Notes: generated by a model not told the origin, from the sequence alone. DNA of 64,000 bases from Spongilla lacustris (GCA_949361645.1 OX442429.1:6282253-6346252); one strand, 5' to 3'. Positions 1 to 13,500 are shown, numbered from the stretch's first letter. Numbers and translations are program-made.

Positions 1-223
1 CAGACCAGCTTCTCTCATCATGGCAAACTGTGCCCCACACACCTCCTAGACACACCTCCACTCTCCCTTCACTGGGGAATCTCCCTCCACTGAGCCGAAC
101 AGCTCCATTGGGACAAGGGGAGCCACCATCTGCAGTGGGAGGGGAAGGTGGGAGGGTCATGTAGAGAGGAGGGGGGAGGCAAAGTGTGACAAATCATTGA
201 GGTGCCCAAATGGCAGGCCATAC

Positions 224-2677
224 AAGGGCACAGAACGCCTATGTCTTCCGAGTGTCCACAGCTGATCTGGTCCACACTTCTGTAGCACTGCAGGAGAGAC
301 ATCTCAGTTCCACTACAGGCTAGTTCACCCTTTAAAACGAGGTTGGTCCCCATTCCAAAAGCAGCATTTTTCAAGCCGTAAGCATAACCTAATAGAATGC
401 AATGGGCTTTTATGCAGTATAGCTTACAAAAACACAATTAAGCATATATCATTAAAGCTACAACAGACAATACTAGGCACAAGTGTACACACATCATCTA
501 CATGCATGCAGCATGCCCAGCCTCTCCCCCCCCCCCCCCCCCCCCCCACCTTCCCGTTTTTGTTTTAAATGCATCCATATTATAACATACAACAACTTCC
601 GATATACTTCACAACACGTAAGAATTTGGGGAGGGGGAAGAGGCTCCAGAGGAATTAGGAGGAAGTAAGCCCGATGTATGCAGCATACCTACCATTGATG
701 GTGTAGCCAAGCTGAATGCACACCACCTGTGCCATAACACTGCTCCAGCTGTCTGAGCAGATGGTGCCCCACTGGTCATCTAGGCACATCTCCACCCTCC
801 CTTCAAACTGGTTGGTCCCATCTGCCAGCCTGAGCTCCCCTGTGTTGCACTGGACACTGGAGTCTAGGAGGGAGATATAAGAATACAAGAGTGTGCCACA
901 AATTACAGACTCATTGCCCAGATCCAGAACTAGTACAGTTTGTACAACTTTGGATGTATTACATCACTGCAACATATTAGTGTTGAGTGATGTAATTGAT
1001 CCGAAGATGCTTTGCTTTGGGTATGCACAGACAAGGATATGCAGACAAGGATATGCACACAGGGATCTGCAGACAAGGATATGCACATAGGGATCTGCAG
1101 ACAAGGATATGTACACAGGGATCTGCAGACAAGGATATGCACACAGGGATCTGCAGACAAGGATATGTACACAGGGATCTGCAGACAAGGATATGTACAC
1201 AGGGATCTGCAGACAAGGATATGCACACAGGGATCTGCAGACAAGGATATGCACACAGGGATCTGCAGACAAGGATATGTACACAGGGATCTGCAGACAA
1301 GGATATGCACACAGGGATCTGCAGACAAGGATATGCACACAGGGATCTGCAGACAAGGATATTCAGACAAGGATATGTACACAAGGACACGATGCACATC
1401 AAAGCAATGCCTCTAATTAAATCAGAATGTATGGAGTCATGCCAGCACTTCACAATGGCTTACTCGGACACACAATGGCAGCCAAGTTAGAGACCGAACA
1501 GCTAGCAGGGGTAAAGTTGCTGTGTTGGGTGGAGGTCTCATTGCCTGTGCAGGTCATCGTTCCAACGGTGCCATTGAAACCATTCAAGGTACCAAAGTAG
1601 GAGGCCTTCAGTACTAGGGGAAGCCCTATGGAGATGCAACAGGCATTGCTGCACAAAGCACATTATTACTTTCCATTACTAGTTATAACTAAATATTGCT
1701 TTCCTATTACTAACTATGCTTTCCTATTGCTAATTATGCTTTCCTATTGCTAATTATAACTACATGTAACTTTGTTTTCTTATTGCTAATTGTGATAAAG
1801 GAACTAGCCTTTCCTATTGCAATGTATATATGTATTACATTAAAAGTGGGACTTTCTCTATATAAACAATGAGAAGGTACTTTCCCACTCAACATTGATG
1901 AACATAACTGCACTTAGATGCAGCTATCAAGCATATTGCTAAGCCAATACTTGTTTAGCATATTTTCATAGAAAGATACACATGTACAGTGTACTTCTCA
2001 CATCTGCAGACATTTGCCTAAAGCACTCACGTTGGTCATGTTGTTCGATACAATGCCTACATCTGTGCATGTATCACATGAATATCAGGAGAACAACTAT
2101 GCATGCATCATGTGATGCACCATCTGACTATCAGGAGAGCAGCTATGCCTGTATCATGTGATGCACCATGTGACTATCAGGAGAACAGCTGTGTATCTAT
2201 GCATAAACATGCATGTGCTGGGACTGCAGCACAAAGGGACCCTAAAGGACCAAATGACTGGGGTGGGATGGGGGGGGGGGGGGGGGGGGGGGCAGGTACC
2301 TTCGGGTGCTCCCAGCTGCCTGCACACCACTGCTGCAGCCCTGTTGTCCCACGTATGGTCACACACGGCAGACCACCTGTGGGACATGCACACCTGGACT
2401 GTCCCTTCACTAGGTGTAGCTCCACCCACCAAACACAGCTCTCCACTGCAACACTCAGGTACTGTATGAAGGTGGGATGTGATGGTGGAGAGGAGAGGAA
2501 AGGGTTGGGAGAGGAAAGCAGTTGGTATGGGACAACAATAAAGGAGGTAAACATTCATTACTACTGCAATTCTACCAATCTCATTCAACTCTTGTTTATC
2601 CATCCACAAATCCTTTACTCATCATTACACATAAAAATTGGCCAGTAGCATTATTGCGCACATGCGCGTGCGCACAC

Positions 2678-2738
<61 letters not shown>

Positions 2739-5722
2739 TACGCATACGCATACGCATACGCATACGCATACGCATACGCATACGCATACGCATACGCATA
2801 CGCATACGCATACGCATACGCATACGCATACGCATACGCATACGCATACGCATACGCATACGCATACGCATACGCATACGCATACGCATACGCATACGCA
2901 TACGCATACGCATACGCATACGCATACGCATACGCATACGCAACGCATACGCATACGCATACGCATACGCATACGCATACGCATACGCATACGCATACGC
3001 ATACGCATACGCATACGCATACGCATACGCATACGCATACGCATACGCATACGCATACGCATACGCATACGCATACGCATACGCATACGCATACGCATAC
3101 GCATACGCATACGCATACGCATACGCATACGCATACGCATACGCATACGCATACGCATACGCATACGCATACGCATACGCATACGCATACGCATACGCAT
3201 ACGCATACGCATACGCATACGCATACGCATACGCATACGCATACGCATACGCATACGCATACGCATACGCATACGCATACGCATACGCATACGCATACGC
3301 ATACGCATACGCATACGCATACGCATACGCATACGCATACGCATACGCATACGCATACGCATACGCATACGCATACGCATACGCATACGCATACGCATAC
3401 GCATACGCATACGCATACGCATACGCATACGCATACGCATACGCATACGCATACGCATACGCATACGCATACGCATACGCATACGCATACGCATACGCAT
3501 ACGCATAACCTTTGCACTGTGCATTGAGCAGAAAGTAGCAGTTGTAGCTGGTAGCATCCTGCTGTGGTGTGAGGCACTGGCTCAGAGCTGTCTCTTTGCC
3601 ATCACACCTAATACTGGCAACAGGTGTTCCTTCTGGTATGTATGTAGACCATAAGGAAACCTAAGGGAAAGAACCAAACGCTGTTTTATCCCCATGAAAA
3701 ATCATACTGAGAACAGCAATGCTTAAATATAAAATAGCCATATCTTAAAACTCAGTCACAATACAGGCCATAGTATTTAAATTGCTAAGAAGAAATAATT
3801 TTATTGGAATGAAATAAGCTGAAGACTCAGCAAGATAAGGTAGAAATGTTATGGGAAAAGAAAAGAAGGCACATTCTGAGAGTGTGTGGTAATTTCCACC
3901 ATGATGGTGGGGGTGGTGGGAGGAGGTCTCCTGACTGGGTGGGGGTCATGTCCACCTGGGTGATGGATTTTACCTGTGTTTGCATCACCGCTTGGCGTCA
4001 GAACCAGTCTGGCAGGTTCTGCAGTGACTTAACCAATAGCATAGAGCATGGTACCGTAATGTAGAATCAGAGATACTAGTTTTTTCATCATTAGTTTATT
4101 CTTTCCACTGTATCCCTCAATGAGCATTTTATATTTAATGTCAAAACCAAGTAAACCACTTCCCTGGCCTCAAGGTCTTATGCTATTTGGGCACTTGGAT
4201 CAATTCACCTATAGGACATCTACAACTGTTATTATTAAGCAGATGTGGTATGCATCATTTTCAAACCCCACCCATTTTTATTCCTTAGCCAGACCAATGT
4301 TAAGTACCTTCTGATGTCCATGTATTGCCGCTATAATATGTTTGCAGCAACTCAACACATTAATACATACCTGCTGACACATAACACACTCACATGACAC
4401 ACCCACATGACACACTCACATGACACACCCTCACCTTGGGCTTCTAGATCCATCTGCTCACAGGCAATCCTTGATGTGTTGGCCCATTCCTCCGTGTGGC
4501 TCTGACTGCTGGTGCACACAGACCTCCACACATTAGAGAGGCAGATCTCAATTATGCCCATATATATGGCACATCCCCTCTGAGCCTGATGTTGCTATCG
4601 TTGCACACAGTGCTGGTGATGTTGTCTGTTGGGCCACACCCATTGGAGCAGAACAAAACATCCTTAAGAGCACATGGCTTTGATCCCTCCTCCCTCCCTT
4701 TCCCCCTCTTCCCATCCATCCCATGCATTCAAATGCCACACCGCACCACTCAACATAGATTCTTCATCAGTCATCAAATTATCTACTACACTCACACATA
4801 TCTTAACACTTCATGAAATTTAAACAGAATAATAAGTGGGGAATATGCATATGCATGTATATACAACTAAAAAGCTAGTTACGTGTGGAGTGTGTAGTAG
4901 GTGTGTGTGTTTTTTTTTGCATGTACCTTGATGGTAAGGGTTACATTATTATTATTATTATTATTATTATTAAGACTAGGGGACATTAAATTCAATACAT
5001 TTAACACACCACGTGCAAGCCATACATGCAGCATTGCATGTCAGTGGTGAATAATACTCAAAATAGTGCACACCTGCACATCTATTCACAGTTACACCCT
5101 ATCTGGTCTGCAGATCACACCTGCATCGTCATAATGCTGGCAGTTCTCCACGCCAACTGGGTACTTGCGGCAGTCAAGAAGCAAGGTCTCGTTCCCAATA
5201 CAGTTTACTTGCGACAGAAACACTGGACCCAGTCCTTGACCAAAAAAGGCATTGATAGCAGGAATGGCTCCTACATGAAGTGCATGATGCAAAGAAATTA
5301 TATGGTAAATCTGAGTGCTGTGATGTTAGAAAATAGCATCTTTAAGCCTGGGAAACCATTCATTCTTTCCTAACTAGATAAAGACCAATGACACCACAGG
5401 ACTAGCACACTACATGTACATACATGTATATGTAAATATCCAGATTAAGCTGTCAAAAGCAACAGTTACTTTGCCACACTATCAGGGGATACTTGCTTGG
5501 GAAGAACTCCAAATGGCTAATCAATCATCGCATGGCTGGCTACTTGGCACTCGCACAATGTGTACATCTCTTATGGCTTATCACGTTATAGTATCACTGT
5601 GTAACAACACCAAGAACCATAAGGAATGATGCAATGATGATGTAATGTGAGGATAACAGCTAGCTTGCAGGTGACCCTCACCTCCTGTCCCAAGCTGAAG
5701 CTGGCTGCACACCACTTCTGTG
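224..5722 (-). CDS. SRCR-domain multidomain protein, partial gene
   Basis: Scavenger receptor cysteine-rich (SRCR) domains are extracellular ligand-binding modules. On the minus strand I read eight exons, high to low: 5682-5722, 5098-5270, 4435-4662, about 3508-3632, 2300-2445, 1464-1625, 693-863 and 224-388. They alternate between N-terminal half-domains (for example GRVEMCLDDQWGTICSD and VVCRQLGAPEG) and C-terminal half-domains (for example NCIGNETLLLDCRKYP and CSGTEMSLLQCYRS), so each domain is split over two exons. Most ends have AG acceptors and GT donors. About four domains are visible. The C-half at 1464-1625 is degenerate, with only part of the cysteine pattern. No signal peptide, transmembrane segment, start or stop is visible, so both ends lie outside or were not recognised. 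Family identity is firm, while exon joins and the ligand are not known. Confidence 0.8.
1024..1385. repeat. 28-bp minisatellite in an SRCR intron
   Basis: About 12-13 tandem copies of a 28-bp unit built around ggatctgcagacaaggatat. A few positions vary (for example tatgcac versus tatgtac). The unit contains no stop in most frames and 28 is not a multiple of 3, so several overlapping artificial ORFs run through it on both strands. It lies between two SRCR exons and is probably noncoding. Confidence 0.93.
2669..3507. repeat. (CA)n followed by a ~770-bp (GCATAC)n hexanucleotide satellite
   Basis: A CA-dinucleotide run (about 2669-2733) passes directly into roughly 128 copies of the hexamer GCATAC. 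The array is almost perfect, with one visible interruption near 2941. It reaches almost to the 5' edge (plus-strand sense) of the SRCR exon at about 3508. Long ORFs in several frames, such as alternating Ala-Tyr, Arg-Ile or Cys-Val, are artefacts of the repeat. Confidence 0.97.
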
Positions 5723-7039
5723 CTGTGAATATAATTAAACGTGAAAGGAACCCACAACCTTATCTGATGTTAGGCAGGTCTTTTTTAAATTTTAAAAACA
5801 TAGGCCTATGTGTACCTATGTAGGCCTATCCTGGACTTACATGTACCTACCTGAGACTATCATATCTACATTAGGCCTAAGACCTGCATGTACATCTATC
5901 TAACTACTGGCATGTACTTATGTACATGTAGGACTACCCTGAACCTACATGAATTTTTTACCAGAGGGCGCACGAAAACTGGGGGGGGGGGGGGGGGGGG
6001 GGTTGCAATCCGCTTATGGCTATATGTGAAAACTGAGGGGGGAGGAGGAGGGGGTGCAGTCGAAAGGGTACATTTGTACATGCCCTGTTGTGCTCCACCG
6101 CTTTGTTGACATTTGTCAGCAAGTATTCGGACTTTTTACGTATGATGTAATCTACTCACAGGTATATGTAATTATCAAATGGAAGCGTGTGTGACTGGGG
6201 AGGGAGGGCAGCAATTGCTGCCAGAGGGGTGGCATTTCATATGCCGTGGGGGTGGGGGACAGCCAGCTGCCCCCATGGCCCCACCCCTAAGGCTATGCTT
6301 GATCTGGGGCTGCATGGTACCTACTTAAACTTATTGTGAGTACTGAAAGTTAAGTCCTCCACCTTTCTATTTGTAAATGGCCTTATAGGTATAGTTTTAA
6401 TTCACCGAAGCACTGTAGAAACCATACAGAGAAGTTGCATGTATAAGTCATACAAACCACACACTGTGTGCAGAGTGTGTGTGTGTGTGTGTGGGGGGGG
6501 GGGGGTAATGACAGTGGCCTGTTGGGCAAGCACTAGTCCTGATGCCTTGGTTGAGCTTTGCATTCGACCAACGGGAGGGGGTGGAGTGTGCTTTGTGCAA
6601 GATGCTGAGGGCTTTAGTTTTATGGTAGGGGCATTTGTTCTGATGCATAACTGTCACTTTTCTCCTCTAGGTTTCAATATCAGGAGCTGTTCATTTGTTT
6701 AAATGTCTGTTTGCAACTGTTTCCATGGAGATGTGCTACCATAAAGTATCTATGATGCTACTTAGGACACTTATCTTTTTGCTTGTTTGGTGCTCATTAT
6801 ATATATGACGCTAGACTTGCTTGTAGTTGTGAGCCATCCGATGAAGAAGAAGAGCAGCAGGGTCTTTGTGGTATATGCGAAAGTGAACAATTATTTTAAA
6901 AATAGTTCATTTGTAAACGTAACTCAGTGCAGCATGACCTGTCGACCTGATTACTACGGTAAATGTATTAAAGAAGTTCGATATCTTGACATGAAATAAA
7001 CGTTTAAGATACGGGTTTGAGCTTGCCAACGTGTTCGGC
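5723..7039. other. Noncoding stretch
   Basis: No convincing gene. It contains repeated cctatgtaggcctat-like short repeats (about 5800-5900), a poly-G run near 5980-6002, a G-rich stretch at 6030-6055 and a short TG run at 6477. The ORFs here are low-complexity. Confidence 0.5.
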
Positions 7040-7446
7040 TCTAGGGCCATTCCAAATGTGATTGTAGTTTTCTGTCCGGACCTTTTACCAAAACCTATGC
7101 GGGCGGGCGGCTATTATCCATTATTTACATATAATTATTAAAATGAATATAATAATTATGATGCAATCTTACATCACTCTTATGCAATCTTACGTCATGA
7201 GCAAAAGGCGGCACAACTGAAAATGATGGCGCTGTATATCCAGGCCTGTAGCTGTTGATGTCTGAGAAGCAGCATGCAAGCTTTTTGTAATGTGAATGTG
7301 ACACGTTTACCAACATCTCAAACAAATAAAATTGCAAACATATTCAGATAATTAGAATAATGGACATAATGGTGACATTACGCGGGTGGTCTATAATGAT
7401 GCGGGCGGAGGACGGGAAACTGCAATCACATTTGGAATGGCCTAGA
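7040..7446. mobile_element. MITE with ~80-bp terminal inverted repeats
   Basis: The ends are inverted copies. The left end begins ctctagggccattccaaatg and leads into ttgtagttttctgtccg and atgcgggcgggcgg. The right end reads atgcgggcggaggacgggaaac, then tgcaatcacatttggaatgg, then cctagag. The interior has no coding capacity, so this fits a non-autonomous DNA transposon. A related copy lies at 42021-42466. Confidence 0.75.
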
Positions 7447-9066
7447 GAAACGCCCACGCTGCCGTGGGTCTGCCCATTATTTCGTCTTCGTAGAAAGTAT
7501 CCCTTTTTATTATCTCTGCTTTTACGATATGCTGCCCGTGCGATGATCGCGAGGCTTCATGGCAATTGCCACATAGGTCTAGAAAGGTGGCATAAAAAGT
7601 GCTGCATGGTGGCGTGCACACCAATAAGGCAATATTGAAAGAATGGGTAAATATAAATGGCGGAGCATTGGGACTCCCGTCGTGAGCTATTAGTGGACGA
7701 AGCCGACATCATTCCTATGGCTTTCGGTCATCTGCGGTGCGGTTCAATCTGCGTCTACGGGAGCTATATATACTGGTGCTATAATATATATAAGGGTCAG
7801 GCCGTAGCCTACAGTCCGGTTCTACGGTTTTAACCGGACCACTTTTTTTCCGAATACATTGTTATATTAGTTCACAAATATACATGTCTCCGGGCTGTCC
7901 TGTAGCGGCACGCTTTTAGGACCCCCTTCAGTTCATTCACGCGCTCACGCAAACGTTTTGCCTCCCCAGTATTGTATTCGGGCCAATCACAAAGGGAGTA
8001 ACCGGACCACTTACTATAGCGTGGCTACGGCCCTGATTTTAGTAATACGTCAGAGCCCGGCGTCTCGTGAGCTAGCGCCATTATTTTAAAACATTATTGA
8101 CAAATGACATAATTCTTAATACATGTTACATACTTTTTGAATAAATTAGTGCGGTAGAAATTAAATTTTTGTCTTGATTTTAGTACAAGAATGGCTCATG
8201 GTATAGTATAAATCTATAAAATACAGATTCACAATCAGACCGATTTATCATACTTATTACATGTGTTTAAAAATCAAAAGAGCTAAATGTCCGCCTATGA
8301 ATGGGCAATTTCTCCATATGAGAAAGTAAATACAAGCTTTATGCTCTTTAAAACACTTTCTTTGAAGGCCTCCAGTTTTTTACGATTCCCCATTGATTTT
8401 GTTGTTGTTGGGATTTTCTCTTCCTATTCTTGCGCGATGGACCCAACGATGCTTGCTAGCCATTTGCTACTGCAATACATACACAACATACAAGAGATAT
8501 TGATCGCGCCACTCTATATGTATGTCTGATTCAATAAATGTACTCAAATACTTTAGAATCCAAACCACTTTTGTGGGAAAATTACACAAAAGGTACGCTT
8601 TTTGGACATCATAAGCGCACAAATTCCAGATCTACGACGTCAAACCTCTTCATAGAGACTCCTAAACATTACAACGCCACACTACCTACTATGTACTCTA
8701 TATGTGAACTCACAAAGTGGATTTACAATGTTGCTAGTGTCCAGGAAAATCACACAACCACTACCCGATCAGCTGCAGGTTGCAGCTACGATCGCTGTCT
8801 GCCTCAGCTGAGGCGTCTGTAAAAGAATAGATATATGCTTTTGGGGTGTCAAAAAGGTTGCTCTCATACAGTAAAAAGTTAAACGACATCAAAGAAGCTC
8901 AATAGCTCACACGCCCACTACAAGATTCAATGCGAAGCACGGTCATGTAACGGAACGTGACGTCACGTCACGTAAATGTATATACCGTTTCCAATCCCTT
9001 TATTCTATTATCTATGATGTGAGTACCAAACACTAGCGATATGATTAATGTGAGAACCCAGCTCTT
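7447..9066. other. AT-rich noncoding stretch
   Basis: I see no domain-bearing ORF. Several short ORFs of 60-94 codons occur but none has recognisable composition or splice context. A short tgacgtcacgtcacgt repeat lies near 8960. Confidence 0.45.
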
Positions 9067-9189
9067 ATGTTATTCATGCGCCGCAAACACGAGGGTGTGG
9101 CAACAGTGGCAATAACAAAGACCGATCGCAATGGAAGGCATACGTTCACTACCGTAAGGCACTGTGCACATACTGGTATATCTACTAAC

Positions 9190-9303
9190 ATAGTTTCAAT
9201 CTATCCTAGATGGTTTCTTGGGGAAATTTCTGGAGATACTGCCGCTACCGTTCTTAAAGCCAGTGGAGATGAGAACAACTTTGTGGCGTACAAGCATCCT
9301 TCC
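9190..9303 (+). pseudogene. Possible SH2-domain fragment, cut by the inverted repeat
   Basis: The peptide PRWFLGEISGDTAATVLKAS followed by GDENNFVAYKH resembles the start of an SH2 domain, which binds phosphotyrosine: the W-(Y/F)-x-G-x-(I/L)-S start, a helix, then G-x-x-x-x-F-x-x. The arginine expected in the FLVR motif is not present. The reading frame runs into the repeat starting at 9304 and stops. It may be an exon interrupted by an insertion or an unrelated ORF. Confidence 0.3.
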
Positions 9304-9852
9304 AGCAGTAGTAATAAGGGGGTGTAACCCCACAATAATCCAAAGTGGTACCTGGGAGCCCTCCCCGGTCTGGCAAACCCTTATAACCTAGACGGGTAGA
9401 CCCTCCGGGACCCGACGTCGATTAGAGGCTTCTATCTATAACTCGATAAAACCGCCGGTCTCCGGATCGCTACAAAGCATGATTGAGGGGCGTTAAAAAA
9501 TTATTATCGCTACGATCCCAATTTGTTCATTTGAAGCGAAAAATTTTTAATTTTATCCCAATTAATTTTTATAAAAAAATCGCTTCGCAAAGTTGAGAAA
9601 GATTTTTTACATAGGGTAGACTACGAGAGGCTATCTATGATGTGCATAGTCTATTAATGCTGTAAAACCCCCTGAGAAAACCCCCTGAGAAAACCCGATG
9701 AGAAAACTGCCAAATAATCTATTGCAAGCATTTTGTAGTACATGATTAATAGCTTCTCAGGCTCGTTGGTTAATAGTAGATTGCGGCACCGGGGAGGGCT
9801 CCGCAGTACCACTTTGGATAAGGTGAGGTTACACCCCCTTATTACTACTGCT
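9304..9852. repeat. Inverted-repeat pair at the left edge of the virus-like element
   Basis: Arms at 9304-9369 and 9788-9852 are inverted copies. Arm 1 begins agcagtagtaataagggggt. Arm 2 ends with the complement, acccccttattactactgct. Both contain ccaaagtggtac and the ccctccccggt core. Identity is roughly 85% by eye. About 420 bp of AT-rich noncoding DNA separate the arms. The outer ends start with AG, as many Polinton termini do. This could be a small independent element, a duplicated or inverted terminal repeat, or the left end of the virus-like element. No clear target-site duplication was found. Confidence 0.75.
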
Positions 9853-9907
9853 TGACATTTTGTACCAGCAGAAAAATTATAAAATCACTACGTGGTAGCT
9901 GGGTCAT

Positions 9908-10480
9908 TAAACCGGACACCGGTGAGATACCAGAGCTGACAAGCAGCAGGGTATGGGCATGCTGCCCATTTGGAGTCTACGATAGAAGGCTTTGCGGAAA
10001 ATTGATAAAAATCGGACATTGGTCAGATTCCAGCGCCGACAAGCAATTTTGGAGTAACACGATAGAAGGCTTTGCAGGAAATTGATAAAAATCAGACACC
10101 GGTGAGACACCAGAGCTGACAAGCAGCAGGGTATGGGCAGCATGCCCATTTGGAGTGTACGATAGAAGGCTTTGCAGGAAATTGATAAAAATCAGACACC
10201 GGTGAGACACCAGAGCTGACAAGCAATTTTGGAGTGTACGATAGAAGGCTTTTTGGAAAATTGATAAAAATCGGACACCGGTGAGATCACAGCGTTGATA
10301 AGTAATTTTGGAGTAACACGATAGAAGGCTTTGCCGAAAATTGATAAAAACTGGACACCGGTGAGATCACAGCGCTGATAAGTAATTTTGGAGTAACACG
10401 ATAGAAGGCTTTGCAGGGTATGGGCAGCATGCCCATTTGGAGTGTACGATAGAAGGCTTTACAGGGTATGAGCTTGCAGC
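9908..10480. repeat. 80/100-bp tandem repeat array upstream of polB
   Basis: The marker caccggtgag (or a variant) recurs at about 9917, 10017, 10097, 10197, 10277 and 10357, giving spacings of 100, 80, 100, 80 and 80 bp. The shared unit contains gatagaaggctttgcaggaa and attgataaaaatc. The longer units carry an additional block, gggtatgggcagcatgccca, which holds the palindrome gggca-gc-atgccc. The array ends about 65 bp before the polymerase start codon. A replication origin, enhancer or subterminal terminal-repeat region are possible roles, none shown. Confidence 0.85.
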
Positions 10481-10546
10481 CAATGTGCGGACAATTTTTA
10501 TTTAAAGAATTCTTGAGTAGTATATATTATATCTAAAGCTGGAGCG

Positions 10547-13500
10547 ATGCTCACCGTAACCGAACACATTCAGAAGCTCAAAAAGTTGGCCGCAAATGAC
10601 AAGATCCCTAGTGATCTTCGTCAAGCATTTTTAAATGAGATAAGTGATTTGGAAAGCGTTATAGAGAAACCAGTTGTTGATCACCCATTGCCGCAATTTA
10701 ATAAAAAGCAACCTAAAAAGCGAGACATTATGGATACATATTTAGTTGGTAAGGATAAGCAAAATGTGAGGCAACAAAAGAAAACTGAGAAGTTACATTA
10801 TAAGAATCTTAAAAGAGAAACAATTAAAAATAATGGTATGGATTTCAAATTGACAAAAGATCATAATTTGTTTGCAAGATACTCTATAAACTTTAAACAT
10901 TTTAATAATACTTTTAGGTATGCTCATAATGATACAATGGAATTTATTAAGCCAAAGTTAAACACATTGTTGGAAGAAAAGATGACAGATTTTAAGTCTC
11001 TTAAGGTCAACGTAACTTTGACTGCTACTTTTGTTAAAAAATCATTTGGGGAAATGTTGGTAGATGGTGTTAAAGTAGAGCTGAAGGAAGATGTAAAAGT
11101 GGCATATCTCAGAACAAAGACGCAAGTTTGTGTAAATAATGATGATATTAAATATGCTGTTGATGAATGTATAAGCGAGTTGTTAGAAAAGATTGATGAA
11201 TTTACAAATTTGGGTAGTAACTGGGTATTTAAGCATGCAGATCGAATTGATGTAGGAATAACTAAATACAAACCAATGAGAGGTGGAAGTTATATAAAGA
11301 CTCCTGATTATGTACCTCATAGATGTGTCATAAATGTAGTTAATGATGATGAACAATGTTTTAAATGGTCAATATTAGCATCACAATTTCCACCTGAGAC
11401 ACATCCTGAAAGAGTTAATCAATATAAACAATATGAAAATAAGTTTAATTTTAGTGGAATTAGCTACCCAGTAGAGATAAAAGGTATTAAGAAATTTGAA
11501 GCCCAAAATCCAACTTTATCAATAAATGTGTTTGGTTGTTATGCTGATACTTTCCAAGGAAAACAAAATTTTGAAATTTATCCTATACATATTTCAGAAA
11601 AATATAATGGAATTGAACATGATAAAATGATAGATCTTCTATTGATAGAAGGTAGACATTATGTATGGATTAAGAATTTCACAGGAATTTGCTTCAGATT
11701 GACGAAACATAATGCTAAGAAATTTCCATGCAGAAGATGTCTCCATATATGTTATACTGCAGAAAAACTGCAAAGCCATATAAAAGAATGCCGAGGCATT
11801 TCAAAGGCACCGGCAAGAGTTAAACTTCCAGCCCCAAATACGTTTTGTCAATTTTATGAATATGGTATGTGTATGAAAGTTCCATTAACGATTCATGCAG
11901 ATCTTGAATCATATAATAAAACTACTAATAAACAATGTGGTGAACGAACCGTACAAATTGGGGAACAAGATGCAAACTCTTATTGTTATACTATGGTCTG
12001 GAGAGATGGCAGAAGAGAAGGTCCGTTTCTATATAGAGGTGACTCACCGGTACCTCATTTTCTACAAGAATTAAAGAAATTATCATATCGAGTAAATAAA
12101 ATCTTTGCTAATATAAAACCAATGATAATGACTGCAGAACAAAGTATAACACATCAAGCTGCAACACAATGTTATTTATGTTCTAGTGGTTTTACTCCTA
12201 AAAATAAGAAAACTGCTCATCATGATCACTTGAATGGTTTATATGAGGGCCCTGCTTGTAATAACTGTAATCTGAAAATGAGAATTGTACCAGGCGAAAC
12301 AAAGATACCTGTCATATTTCACAATCTCCGAGGATATGATTCCCATCTATTATTGACAGAAATTGGTAAAGTAACTGATGATTTAACTAATATAAGTTGC
12401 ATCCCGAATAATATGGAAAAATACATGTCATTTAATATGGGTCAATTTCAGTTCATAGATTCTTATCAATTTATGCAAGAATCTCTAGATAATTTAGCTA
12501 AAAATCTTTCTGATGATGAGATGGTACACACAAAAGATTATTTTATGAATACTTATAATGAAGAAATGTATAACCTTATGAGGAGAAAAGGTATATATCC
12601 TTATGAATGGGTTAACAATAAGGAAAAGTTTGATAGCACTGAGTTGACTCCAAAGGAAGCATTTTATAGCAGGTTATCTAGAACAAATATAACAAATGCT
12701 GATTATGATCATGCTAAAAAGGTTTGGGAAAAATGTGGATGCAAAAACTTTGGCGATTACCACGATCTATATCTCATAACTGACGTGATGTTATTAACTG
12801 ATGTCTTTGAGACTTTCAGAAATATGTCCATGAAAAATTATGGTATCGATCCGGCTTATAAATTCTCAACTGCTGGTCTATCTTGGTCAGCAATGTTAAA
12901 ATCTACTCAAGTAAAATTGGAACTACTTTCTGATTATGATATGCACCTGATGTTTGAAAAGGGAATACGCGGTGGCATTTCTACCGTTTGTGCAAAGAGG
13001 CTAATGGAAGCTAATAACAAATATTGTAAGAATTTTGATCCCCAAAAGTTGACAAAATATTTAATGTATTTGGATGCTAATAACCTATATGGTTGGGCGA
13101 TGATGAGAAAGATGCCCGATGGCCAATTTAAATGGATTACTATGAATTTGGAACAAGCATTAGTTAACATTAAGAATACTAATTTTGATTCTGATTATGA
13201 ATGTATTTACGAAGTAGATCTAGAATACCCTAGCGAGTTGCATGACCTTCATAATGACTATCCGTTGGCTCCACAGCGAATGAAAGTTAAAAAAGATGAA
13301 TATAGCCCGTGGCAACTTGAGATGGCAGAAAAGATTGGCAATAATTTAACAGAATATGAAAAGCTTATACCAAATCTTAACAATAAGGATCATTATGTTG
13401 TACACGGCCAAATTTTGAAACTATATCTAGAATTGGGAATGAAACTTACAAAGGTTCATAGAGCTATTCATTTCCACCAGGCCTCATGGCTTAAACCCTA

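Noticed and set aside
930..1490. Overlapping repetitive ORFs on both strands
   Set aside because: Produced by the 28-bp minisatellite cycling through frames, located between SRCR exons.
2522..3654. ORFs of 300+ codons on both strands (Ala-Tyr, Arg-Ile, Cys-Val, Met-Arg repeats)
   Set aside because: They are pure translations of the GCATAC and CA repeats. Every frame is open, so there is no coding evidence.
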